From an uncultured Porphyromonadaceae bacterium (GTDB taxonomy: Bacteria; Bacteroidota; Bacteroidia; Bacteroidales; Muribaculaceae), in assembly GCA_947177185.1 (NCBI GenBank), contig CAMWTJ010000003.1:45169-109168 (forward strand): a DNA stretch of 64,000 nt. The letters run 5' to 3'. A program made the position numbers and the translations under genes. The notes under the pieces were generated by a model that was not told the origin of the DNA, searched no databases, and saw only the letters and a list, made by a program, of their open reading frames with translations. How positions within the stretch are numbered: the first letter of the stretch is position 1; the number at the start of each line of letters is the position of its first letter. Of this stretch, positions 33,292 to 40,703 are shown piece after piece.

Positions 33292-33801
33292 ATGACCACT
33301 CGCGAATTCGAAAAAGAGTTCAAGCGCCTGTATCTCCCGCTGGGCATGTATGCGCTGCGTATAGTCGGCGACACATCGTCGGCCGAAGACATCGTGCAGG
33401 AAGCCTTCATCAGTATCTGGCAGTCAGTCGGCGCCGATGGCGCCGAGGCTCCGGCCAATTTCAAGGCCTATATGTACCGCGCGGTGCGCAACGGGTGCAT
33501 CAGCCACCTGCGTCAGCAGAAGCACCCGGAAGAGCTGCAGCCCGACCTGCCGCAGCCCGACGAAGCGGAGATAGACACATCCGAACGCGACGCCCGCATA
33601 TGGCAGGCCGTAGACGCTCTGCCCGAGCGCTGCCGGGAGATATTCCTTATGAGCAAGCGCGACGGCCTCTCAAACGACGAGATAGCCGAAGAACTCGGAC
33701 TGTCTGTAAGCACAGTCAAAAACCAGATGGTCAAGGCCATGTCGCGGCTGCGCGATGCGCTTTCCACCGGCCACAGACCGTTTTTTCTTCCTTTTTTGTA
33801 A
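33292..33801 (+). CDS. ECF RNA polymerase sigma-70 factor, Bacteroidetes FecI-like type
   Basis: The 169-aa protein has region 2 (TSSAEDIVQEAFISIWQ) and region 4 (LSNDEIAEELGLSVSTVKNQMVKAMSRLRDAL), as in the sigma factors that partner with FecR-type anti-sigma factors and TonB receptors. It is followed 66 bp later by a small membrane protein with a DUF4974-like domain and then an STN-containing TonB receptor, the classic gene order for cell-surface signalling. It likely activates this locus when the receptor is occupied. The C-terminal RPFFLPFL is an odd hydrophobic tail. Confidence 0.93.
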   Translation: MTTREFEKEFKRLYLPLGMYALRIVGDTSSAEDIVQEAFISIWQSVGADGAEAPANFKAYMYRAVRNGCISHLRQQKHPEELQPDLPQPDEAEIDTSERDARIWQAVDALPERCREIFLMSKRDGLSNDEIAEELGLSVSTVKNQMVKAMSRLRDALSTGHRPFFLPFL

Positions 33802-33867
33802 AAAATTTCTTTTCGGGATAGTACTTTTCGGAGTTTTTTGCGTCACAGGGGCAAAAAACATCTTGAA

Positions 33868-34323
33868 ATGGAAAAATCACGCATTGAATTCATCGCCCGC
33901 CACTACCGCCGCGGAGCTTTCGACAGCCGCCGCGCATGGCTGCGCCTCGGTATAGCCTCGCCCATAGCCTGGTGGCGCCGCGGCAAGGTGGCGGCGGCAG
34001 TGGCCGCAGGAGCCATCCTCACAGCGTCAGCTGCCATATTGTGCTACGAAGGGCTGCACACGCAGCCGGAAGCGCCGGAGCAGCAACAGACAGCAGCACC
34101 CGCGCCCTCGCCGCTAAAAGCCGTAAAGGCCATCGACTTCACAGACGCAATGCTCCCCGCCGTGCTGCGCGAAATCCGCTCTACCTACGGCGTGGAAATA
34201 CACAATGTGCCTGAAAACGCGGCTTCCTACCGCCTGACGCTGCATTACGAAGGCAACGCTGCCGACCTCGTGGCCACTATAAACGAGATTCTGGGCACTG
34301 AAATGACCGTATCCGAGCCATGA
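33868..34323 (+). CDS. Reduced anti-sigma factor: membrane anchor plus DUF4974-like domain
   Basis: The 151-aa protein begins with about 40 basic, Arg/Trp-rich cytoplasmic residues, a TM helix at 41-60, a Pro/Gln/Ala-rich linker (65-83) and a C-terminal domain (88-151: IDFTDAMLPAVLREIRSTYGVEI, then LTLHYEGNAADLVATINEIL). The C-terminal part fits DUF4974, the domain at the end of Bacteroidetes FecR-like anti-sigma factors. Normal FecR-like proteins have over 300 residues and a central FecR domain, which is missing here. ATG 33868 is preferred to earlier in-frame starts because it gives this topology. It overlaps the receptor gene by ATGA. Confidence 0.8.
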   Translation: MEKSRIEFIARHYRRGAFDSRRAWLRLGIASPIAWWRRGKVAAAVAAGAILTASAAILCYEGLHTQPEAPEQQQTAAPAPSPLKAVKAIDFTDAMLPAVLREIRSTYGVEIHNVPENAASYRLTLHYEGNAADLVATINEILGTEMTVSEP

Positions 34324-36740
34324 ACCGCGTATTTCTGATTGCCATATTCATGTGCGCGGCAGCCTTGGCGCACGCACGCGGCAGCGTCACACTCCATGCC
34401 GTCGACAAGCCGGCCGCGGAAGTGTTCGGCGCCCTTATGGCGCAGACCGGCAAGAATTTCGTTTACGAAGCCGGGCTGCTTGACGGCCTTAGAGTGAGTG
34501 TCGACGCCGATTCCAGGCCGCTGAAACAGGTGCTGTCCGAAATATTCCGCGACACAGACATTGAGTATAAACTGAAAGGACGCGATGTGGTGCTGCGCCG
34601 CAGGCAGGTGCCGGCAAGCCGCCGCGTCATAGAAGCCACACGCGGCACTACAGGACTCACGGCTTCGCCCAACGAGCTCGACGAGCTGGTGGTAGTGTCG
34701 CGCCTGGAAACCCCGCCAGTAGAGAGCGCCGAACTCGGCGCACGCAAGCTCACGGCCGCCGACATGCGGGGCGTGCCCGTGATAATGGGCGAACCCGACG
34801 TAGCGAAGGCGCTGCAGATGCAGGCCGGAGTGGCCGACGGCAGCGAAGGCTTGGCCGGAATGTATGTGCACGGCGGCGAGGCCGACGAAAACCTGTGGCT
34901 GCTCGACAATGTGCCCATATATCAGGTGAACCATTTCGCGGGGTTATTCTCGGCGTTCAACACCGAGGCCATACGCTATGCCGACTTCTTCAAAACGTCA
35001 ATACCTGCCAAGTACGACGGACGCCTCTCGTCGGTGGCCGATGTGCGCACCGCCGACGGTTCGCCCGACGGATTCGGCGGCTCGGCACGCTTCGGCCTCA
35101 CTTCCGGCGCCGTGTGCCTCGGAGGCCCTATCGGCAGCCGTACCACCTGGATGGTGGCCGCTCGCCGCTCGTGGTACGACCTGCTCTCGGCTCCATTGCT
35201 CGCCATAGCCAACTCTTCGTCGGAAAACGAAAAGACGCGATTCCGATATGCGTTCACCGATTTAAACGCAAAACTCACGCACCGCTTCTCCGATAAGGCG
35301 AAAGCGTTTGTGAGTGTATACGCCGGCCGCGACGTGCTCAAGACGGGTTCGGACGAAAGCGACGACAACGGCTCGTCGGGTTGGTGCGATTCCGACCGCT
35401 ACGACTTCAGCTGGGGCAATCTCGTGGCGCAGGCCGGCCTCTACTACCGCTTCAGCCACCGCACCGGCGCCGAATTCACGGCGGCCTACACGCGCTATTT
35501 CTCTACAATGAAGCGCGACGAAAAGTCCACCGAGTTCACGCAGGGAGGCAGTCGCACGTCGCACATAGTGGTTGACACCGACAACGATATAAACGACTGG
35601 ATAGCACGCGCCGACTTCGACACCCGCCTCACGGGAACAGCACGCCTGCGCTACGGCATAAAAGGCACCGTGCACTCGTTTTTGCCCGCACGCACCTACC
35701 GCAGCTACGACTTAGACGACACATCCATGGCCACACGCGACTCCACCACCCACTACCGCGGAGGCGAAGCCAACGCATATGCCGACGCCGACTGGACCAT
35801 AACGCCGCGTCTGCGAGTCAACGCCGGCCTTCAGGCATCGCTGTTTCGCGTCGACAGCCATACGCGCTACGGCCTGGCTCCGCGCGTATCGGCGTGCTAC
35901 AGGCCGGCGCCCGGCTGGGCAGTGAAAGCCGCCTATACACGCACCAACCAGTTTGTGCACCAGCTGTGCCAAAGCTATCTCGCTCTGCCGTCTGACCAGT
36001 GGATTCCGATTTCAGGCGACTTCAAACCCGAATCGGCCGACAAGGTGGCCTTAGGAGCCGTATGGCAGCCCGAAAACGGAGCTTATGCCATCACTGCGGA
36101 AGCGTACTACAAAAGCATGCACAATCTTATCGATTTCCGCGACGAATACTACCTGCTGCCACCGCTCGCGCAATGGGACGCTCGGCTCACCTCAGGCAGC
36201 GGCACGGCCAAGGGACTCGACATCACTCTTGAGAAGAAAAGCGGCCGGCTCACAGGCCACATAGCGTATTCGCTGGCATGGGCCGACCGCACCTTCCCCG
36301 AAAAGAACGGCGGACGCACCTATCCGGCGCGCAACGACAACCGCCACACCATAAAGATACTGCTCGGATGGCGCATCAGCAGCAAGGTAAGACTCAACGC
36401 CGCATGGACCGGCCATTCCGGCAACCGCTACACTCTCATGACGCAGACATGGCAAGGGCCGCAGACAGGCGCCGGAGATAACGACTCGTTCGGCCATGCA
36501 TCCGAGGTCCCATTGCGCGCTCCGCTCAACAGCTACAGGCTGCCCTTCTATCACCGGCTTGACCTCTCGCTCGACATACAGCGCCGCCACGGCTACTGGA
36601 CCATAAGCCTGTTCAATGCTTATTGCCACATGAACACCATAGCCGTGGGCCGCGACGAGGACCGCTACGGCAGAGAGGTGTTCCGAAAAGTAAAACTACT
36701 ACCCATAATCCCATCCATATCATACACATGGCTGTTCTGA
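34320..36740 (+). CDS. TonB-dependent receptor with N-terminal STN signalling domain
   Basis: The 806-aa outer-membrane receptor has a signal peptide (to about 20), an STN/secretin-TonB N-terminal domain (21-95: GSVTLHAVDKPAAEVFGALM, then RPLKQVLSEIFRDTDIEYKL), a TonB-box/linker region containing NELDELVVVSRLE, a plug (about 140-250: YVHGGEADENLWLLDNVPIY) and a 22-strand-type barrel ending in Phe. The STN domain usually touches the anti-sigma factor and signals ligand binding. No CarboxypepD-like extension is present and the barrel is shorter than in SusC. With the DUF4249 lipoprotein downstream it forms an uptake pair; the substrate is unknown. It overlaps both neighbours. Confidence 0.94.
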   Translation: MNRVFLIAIFMCAAALAHARGSVTLHAVDKPAAEVFGALMAQTGKNFVYEAGLLDGLRVSVDADSRPLKQVLSEIFRDTDIEYKLKGRDVVLRRRQVPASRRVIEATRGTTGLTASPNELDELVVVSRLETPPVESAELGARKLTAADMRGVPVIMGEPDVAKALQMQAGVADGSEGLAGMYVHGGEADENLWLLDNVPIYQVNHFAGLFSAFNTEAIRYADFFKTSIPAKYDGRLSSVADVRTADGSPDGFGGSARFGLTSGAVCLGGPIGSRTTWMVAARRSWYDLLSAPLLAIANSSSENEKTRFRYAFTDLNAKLTHRFSDKAKAFVSVYAGRDVLKTGSDESDDNGSSGWCDSDRYDFSWGNLVAQAGLYYRFSHRTGAEFTAAYTRYFSTMKRDEKSTEFTQGGSRTSHIVVDTDNDINDWIARADFDTRLTGTARLRYGIKGTVHSFLPARTYRSYDLDDTSMATRDSTTHYRGGEANAYADADWTITPRLRVNAGLQASLFRVDSHTRYGLAPRVSACYRPAPGWAVKAAYTRTNQFVHQLCQSYLALPSDQWIPISGDFKPESADKVALGAVWQPENGAYAITAEAYYKSMHNLIDFRDEYYLLPPLAQWDARLTSGSGTAKGLDITLEKKSGRLTGHIAYSLAWADRTFPEKNGGRTYPARNDNRHTIKILLGWRISSKVRLNAAWTGHSGNRYTLMTQTWQGPQTGAGDNDSFGHASEVPLRAPLNSYRLPFYHRLDLSLDIQRRHGYWTISLFNAYCHMNTIAVGRDEDRYGREVFRKVKLLPIIPSISYTWLF

Positions 36741-37744
36741 ACAGAATACTGCCCCTGCTTCCGGCTCTCGCGCTGACAGGGTGCTACGAAAATTTCTCAC
36801 CCGGCGTGCAGTCCGAACCCGTGTTGTGCATCAACGCCATAGTCACTGCAGGAAATCCCGTGGAGCCGGAATTATCGCACACGTGGTATTACACCGACGG
36901 CAGCAACACCCCTTGGCAAAACGACCAAAACGAGCCTGACCACAGCGTGGCCGACGCCACTGTGCGCATATACATCGACGGACACCCCATGCCCGAAGGT
37001 TACACAGCCGCCGAGGGCGATACGATACGCATCGTGGCCGAAAGCCGGACCTACGGCTCCGCCGAGGCTACCGTGACGGTGCCGCATGCGCCCGCCATAA
37101 CCCTTGAAGGGTGCACTCCGCGCGCCACAAGCTATGGCGCGGCCGGCGACCACCCGGACTATGCAATGATGGACTACGTGATGTTTGACCTCAACGTCGA
37201 GCTGCGCATCGACGACCACGCAGCCACTGCCGACTATTTCCGCTTCTACTACGAGCCTGTGAGCTACGGCACGAACGAGCATGGCATCGAAGTGCTGTCG
37301 CGCGGTTCGTTCAACTACGACGCCGAGCCCATATTCTCGGAACACATAGGCGTGTTCGAGTCGGTGACGGGCAGCGACTCCTGGGGCTTCACGTTTTTCT
37401 CCGACAGGCAGTTTGCGGGCGACAGCTACACACTGCGGTTGCGGCTGACCAACATCAGCTACCACGCCATCTCTGTCGACTACGACGAGCGCCTCGAACA
37501 CTGCGGCTTTCTGCTGACCCTCGCATCGGTATCCGAGAGCTACTACAAATGGTGCAACTACATCTGGCAGTGCGAAAACGGCATTGTGGGCGATATGAGC
37601 AACGTAGGCTTCGCCCCTCCGATGCCAGGCTACAGCAATGTTTCCACAGGTGCCGGAATAGTGGCCGCGCAGACTCCGAGCCAATATTACATAGATTTAA
37701 CCGATTTCATACGCAGTACTCTCGCCTCCGACGACTCAAAATGA
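36728..37744 (+). CDS. DUF4249 family lipoprotein
   Basis: Start 36728 overlaps the last 13 bp of the receptor gene and opens a lipoprotein signal with LTGC (Cys19). The 338-aa protein shows the DUF4249 pattern: a beta-rich N-terminal half with VLCINAIVTAGNPVEPELSHT and ADATVRIYIDG, then FRFYYEPVSYG and a C-terminal region with CGFLLTLASVSESYYKW. DUF4249 proteins accompany STN-type TonB receptors in Bacteroidetes and probably act as surface-exposed partners, like SusD for SusC. It ends by overlapping a micro-ORF (ATGA, 37741-37744). Confidence 0.88.
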   Translation: MAVLNRILPLLPALALTGCYENFSPGVQSEPVLCINAIVTAGNPVEPELSHTWYYTDGSNTPWQNDQNEPDHSVADATVRIYIDGHPMPEGYTAAEGDTIRIVAESRTYGSAEATVTVPHAPAITLEGCTPRATSYGAAGDHPDYAMMDYVMFDLNVELRIDDHAATADYFRFYYEPVSYGTNEHGIEVLSRGSFNYDAEPIFSEHIGVFESVTGSDSWGFTFFSDRQFAGDSYTLRLRLTNISYHAISVDYDERLEHCGFLLTLASVSESYYKWCNYIWQCENGIVGDMSNVGFAPPMPGYSNVSTGAGIVAAQTPSQYYIDLTDFIRSTLASDDSK

Positions 37745-37872
37745 ACAACTACGCCACAGCAATACTGATGATACTCGCCTCCTATACATCGCCGTCGAAA
37801 GGTGCCGGCAGCACCGGCTCCCAAGCACAGGAGCACGAAAAAACAAACCGAAAAACAATCAGCAAACTATGA
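37741..37872 (+). CDS. 43-aa micro-ORF coupled to both neighbours
   Basis: The ORF begins with ATGA overlapping the DUF4249 stop and ends with ATGA overlapping the next lipoprotein start, so ribosomes could pass directly through it. The peptide has a short hydrophobic start (MNNYATAILMILASY) and a hydrophilic, Ser/Gln/Lys-rich tail. Its first residues resemble the start of the downstream lipoprotein (MNHLSTAILSAIAALL), suggesting it arose from a partial duplication of that gene's start. It has no lipobox and no recognised family. It may be a real micro-protein or a coupling device. Confidence 0.5.
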   Translation: MNNYATAILMILASYTSPSKGAGSTGSQAQEHEKTNRKTISKL

Positions 37873-38417
37873 ATCACCTTTCAACTGCAATACTGAGCGC
37901 CATAGCCGCGCTCCTCATGCTGGCCGCCACATCCTGCGGCAGAGGAAAAGACTACGCACCCATGCAGGCATCGTCGCAGTCATGCACCATAGCCGTGCGA
38001 TGCGTGGCCCACGACGGAAGCGACCTGCTCGACAATAAAAAAATAGCCGACGGAATTACATTGGAGGGCCGAAGCTCCAACACGCGGCTGAAATACGAAC
38101 TCCGCACTATCAACGGACACAAGTGCATCGTGTTCGAGGCCGATATCCCCGACCGCAACGACATGCGCTGGACCTACGACCGGCGCGAGGCAAGCGGCAT
38201 CTCCAAAGTGGCGCTGAAAATCGACAGACAGCGCCTCGATCTGGAGTGCGCCTTAAAATACATCGCAAACAGGCCACCGGCCGCTGCCGGAGGCTCTCTT
38301 ACGCTCGAACAGGTGACGCTTAAAGGACATACCTTCAAAAAATCAGGAGGCATGGTGCCTGTAACCCTGCATTTCGACGAAAACATAAAGCTGTTAAACC
38401 CCGTGGCACAACATTAA
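37869..38417 (+). CDS. Small lipoprotein of unknown function, last gene of the ECF/TonB locus
   Basis: The 182-aa protein has a lipoprotein signal with AATSC (Cys23). The mature chain is beta-rich (CTIAVRCVAHDGSDLLD, KYELRTINGHKCIVFEADIP) and ends with GGMVPVTLHFDENIKLLN. It has no recognised domain. It overlaps the micro-ORF by ATGA and is followed by the rpoN promoter, so it closes the locus. It could be an accessory substrate-binding or surface protein for the TonB receptor; this is inferred only from its position. Confidence 0.8.
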   Translation: MNHLSTAILSAIAALLMLAATSCGRGKDYAPMQASSQSCTIAVRCVAHDGSDLLDNKKIADGITLEGRSSNTRLKYELRTINGHKCIVFEADIPDRNDMRWTYDRREASGISKVALKIDRQRLDLECALKYIANRPPAAAGGSLTLEQVTLKGHTFKKSGGMVPVTLHFDENIKLLNPVAQH

Positions 38418-38463
38418 TCGCAGCCGGCACCGGCCTCCCGGCGGCATGGAAAGTTGATAAAGA

Positions 38464-38496
38464 ATTGCGAATATCGGAGATTTTTCGCTAATTTTG
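38464..38496 (+). promoter_or_regulatory. rpoN: Promoter of the rpoN gene cluster
   Basis: ATTG (38464-38467), a 21-nt spacer and TAATTTTG (38489-38496) followed by C fit the Bacteroidetes consensus. Transcription would begin only a few bases before the ATG at 38505, so the mRNA is nearly leaderless. Confidence 0.65.
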
Positions 38497-38504
38497 CAGT
38501 AGCT

Positions 38505-39941
38505 ATGAAAGAATCTCTCGAACTATCGCAACAGCAGCGCCTGCAGCAGCGGCTTCACCCGGAGCAGATGCTCTACGGGCGCCTGCTCGAAATGTCGACG
38601 CCCGAAATCGAGGACGAGGTGCGGCGTGTTGTGGACGAGAACCCGGCTCTCACGGAAAGCCGCCCCGAATCGGCAGCGCAGGACGACAGCGACGGCGACG
38701 GCGGCGATTTCGCTGAAAGCGCCGAGCAACTGCAGCGTGCCGACTATGCCACGGACGACGATGTGCCCTTTCAGCGCGTCGGCACGCGCTCCTATGCAGG
38801 CGCTGCCGATTTCGACATGCCGGCGGCTGCTCCGGGCGAAACGCTGGCGGAAACGCTGAAGACGCAGCTGTCGGATTTCAGGCTGTCGGAGCAAGAGCGC
38901 GAAGTGGCCGAATACATCATAGACAATCTCGACGACAACGGCTATCTGACGCGCTCCGCTGCGGCTATGGCCGACGACATGAGCGCCACCACCGGCGCCG
39001 AGCACGACGCCGACGAGTTCCGGCGCATGCTCGACATCGTGCGCCGCCTGGAACCGGCCGGTGTAGGCGCCATCGACCTGCGCGACTGCATGCTGCTGCA
39101 GCTGTCGCGCCTTAAGCACGACGCACGCACACGCCTGGCCACCGAGATAGTAGAGCACCATTTCGACGCTTTTTCCAAGCGCCATGCAGAGCGGTTGCGG
39201 GCAGCGCTCGGCTGCGACGAGCGCGCCATGGCCGAAGCCATAGCTCTCATACAGACCCTCGACCCCAAGCCCGGAGGACACGCCGACAGCAGCGGCGACG
39301 CGCGCACGCGTTATATAGTGCCGGATTTCACGGTAGAGATGGACGCCGACGGACGCGCCACCATAGGCCTCACAAGCCGCACGCCCGAACTGGAGATTGA
39401 AGAATCGTTCGTGCCCGACGAGCGCATGGCCACGGCATCGCGACGCGAGCGCGAGGCGTATGCTTTCGTGCGCGCACGCCACGACGAGGCGCAGAGTTTC
39501 ATTAAGATGCTGAACGCGCGCGGCCGCACGCTCATGGCTGTGATGAAAGCCATAGTGGCGCGGCAGAAGGCTTTTTTCATGACAGCCGACCGCAGCACCA
39601 TACGCCCCATGATATTGCGCGACATATCTGCCGACACCGGCTACGACCTGAGTGTGATATCCCGCGCCACCGCCGGCAAGTATGTGGCCACACCGGCAGG
39701 CATATACCCGGTGAAGATGTTCTTCAACGAGAGCCCGTCGGACGGTTCCGACACGTCGTCGCCGGCGCTTGAGGAAAAAATCAAAAGCATAATCGAACAC
39801 GAGGACAAGAGCCGCCCGCTGAGCGACGAGGCCATACGCTCCGCTCTCGCCGCCGCAGGCTTCGACATAGCGAGGCGCACAGTGGCGAAATACCGCGAGA
39901 AGCTGGGGCTACCTGTGGCGCGCCTGCGCCGCGGTTTCTGA
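38505..39941 (+). CDS. rpoN: RNA polymerase sigma-54 factor
   Basis: The 478-aa protein has the sigma-54 layout: a Gln/Leu-rich region I (LELSQQQRLQQRLHPEQMLYGRLLEM) for activator contact, an acidic region II, the core-binding domain (EREVAEYIIDNLDDNGYLTR), and the C-terminal DNA-binding part with an HTH (MILRDISADTGYDLSVISRATAGKYV) and an RpoN box (ARRTVAKYREKLGLPVARLRR). Start 38505 is chosen because the earlier in-frame ATG at 38454 lies upstream of the promoter. It directs transcription from -24/-12 promoters with ATP-dependent activators; no activator gene is present in this window. Confidence 0.97.
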   Translation: MKESLELSQQQRLQQRLHPEQMLYGRLLEMSTPEIEDEVRRVVDENPALTESRPESAAQDDSDGDGGDFAESAEQLQRADYATDDDVPFQRVGTRSYAGAADFDMPAAAPGETLAETLKTQLSDFRLSEQEREVAEYIIDNLDDNGYLTRSAAAMADDMSATTGAEHDADEFRRMLDIVRRLEPAGVGAIDLRDCMLLQLSRLKHDARTRLATEIVEHHFDAFSKRHAERLRAALGCDERAMAEAIALIQTLDPKPGGHADSSGDARTRYIVPDFTVEMDADGRATIGLTSRTPELEIEESFVPDERMATASRREREAYAFVRARHDEAQSFIKMLNARGRTLMAVMKAIVARQKAFFMTADRSTIRPMILRDISADTGYDLSVISRATAGKYVATPAGIYPVKMFFNESPSDGSDTSSPALEEKIKSIIEHEDKSRPLSDEAIRSALAAAGFDIARRTVAKYREKLGLPVARLRRGF

Positions 39942-39989
39942 CACGGGCGACCGCACTCACAGCCCTCCCACACCACAGCATACCTACAA

Positions 39990-40640
39990 ATGGAAGCAAA
40001 CGACAACATCACGGCAAAACCCGGCGCTCTGCGCCGCACGGCGCAGATAGTGAGCGATGTGTTCTCGCCGCTGCTCGTGCCCACGTATTGCATGGCTATG
40101 GCCATGTGGATCACCCCGCTGCAGATATTGCCCGAGCGCACCCGTCTGGGGGCAACCTTGGGCGTGGCCGTAATCACTGCGGTGCTGCCGCTGTGCGTGC
40201 TGCTGGTGATGCACACCACCGGCCATGTGACCGACATGTGCCTGTCGCGCCGCCACGAGCGCACCGTGCCGATGCTCACAGCCATCGCGGCATACGTAGG
40301 AGCGGCAGTGTACCTGCATGTGCTCCATGCTCCCTACTGGCTGACGAGCTTCTTCACCGGCTCGGCCATAGCGGCCACGGTGGCGCTCATAATCAATTTT
40401 CAATGGAAAATCAGCGCCCACTCCATTGCTGTGGGCGGCATGGCCGGCATGATGCTGCGCCTTACCGAAAGCGGCCTTGCCACCGTCAACGCAATGATAT
40501 GGCTTACGGCCGTGATACTACTGGGCGGCATTGTAGGCTCGGCACGCCTTGTGCTCGAACGCCACACGGCGGGCCAGGTGTGTGCCGGCTGGCTGTTGGG
40601 CGCGGCATGCGTGTTCGCAGCCATGTGCATACATTTTTAG
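39990..40640 (+). CDS. PAP2-superfamily-like membrane protein with altered catalytic motif
   Basis: The 216-aa protein has about six TM helices. Its C-terminal half looks like a PAP2 phosphatase: WKISAHSIAVGGMAG corresponds to the PSGH motif and ARLVLERHTAGQVCAGWLLG to SRxxxxxHxxxDVxxGWLLG. The motif-3 Asp is Gln here and the N-terminal KxxxxxxRP motif is not evident, so it may be inactive or lack lipid phosphatase activity. It lies between rpoN (48 bp upstream) and ispG (63 bp downstream). An isoprenoid-phosphate role is tempting but unproven. Confidence 0.75.
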   Translation: MEANDNITAKPGALRRTAQIVSDVFSPLLVPTYCMAMAMWITPLQILPERTRLGATLGVAVITAVLPLCVLLVMHTTGHVTDMCLSRRHERTVPMLTAIAAYVGAAVYLHVLHAPYWLTSFFTGSAIAATVALIINFQWKISAHSIAVGGMAGMMLRLTESGLATVNAMIWLTAVILLGGIVGSARLVLERHTAGQVCAGWLLGAACVFAAMCIHF

Positions 40641-40703
40641 ATGTTATTTATGTCAGGGGGTGCGTAATGAATACCGCGCACCTTACAAAAAACTGCCACT
40701 GAA

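Noticed and set aside
38454-38504. Longer start of rpoN at 38454
   Set aside because: The segment contains the predicted promoter, and the conserved region I begins right after 38505.
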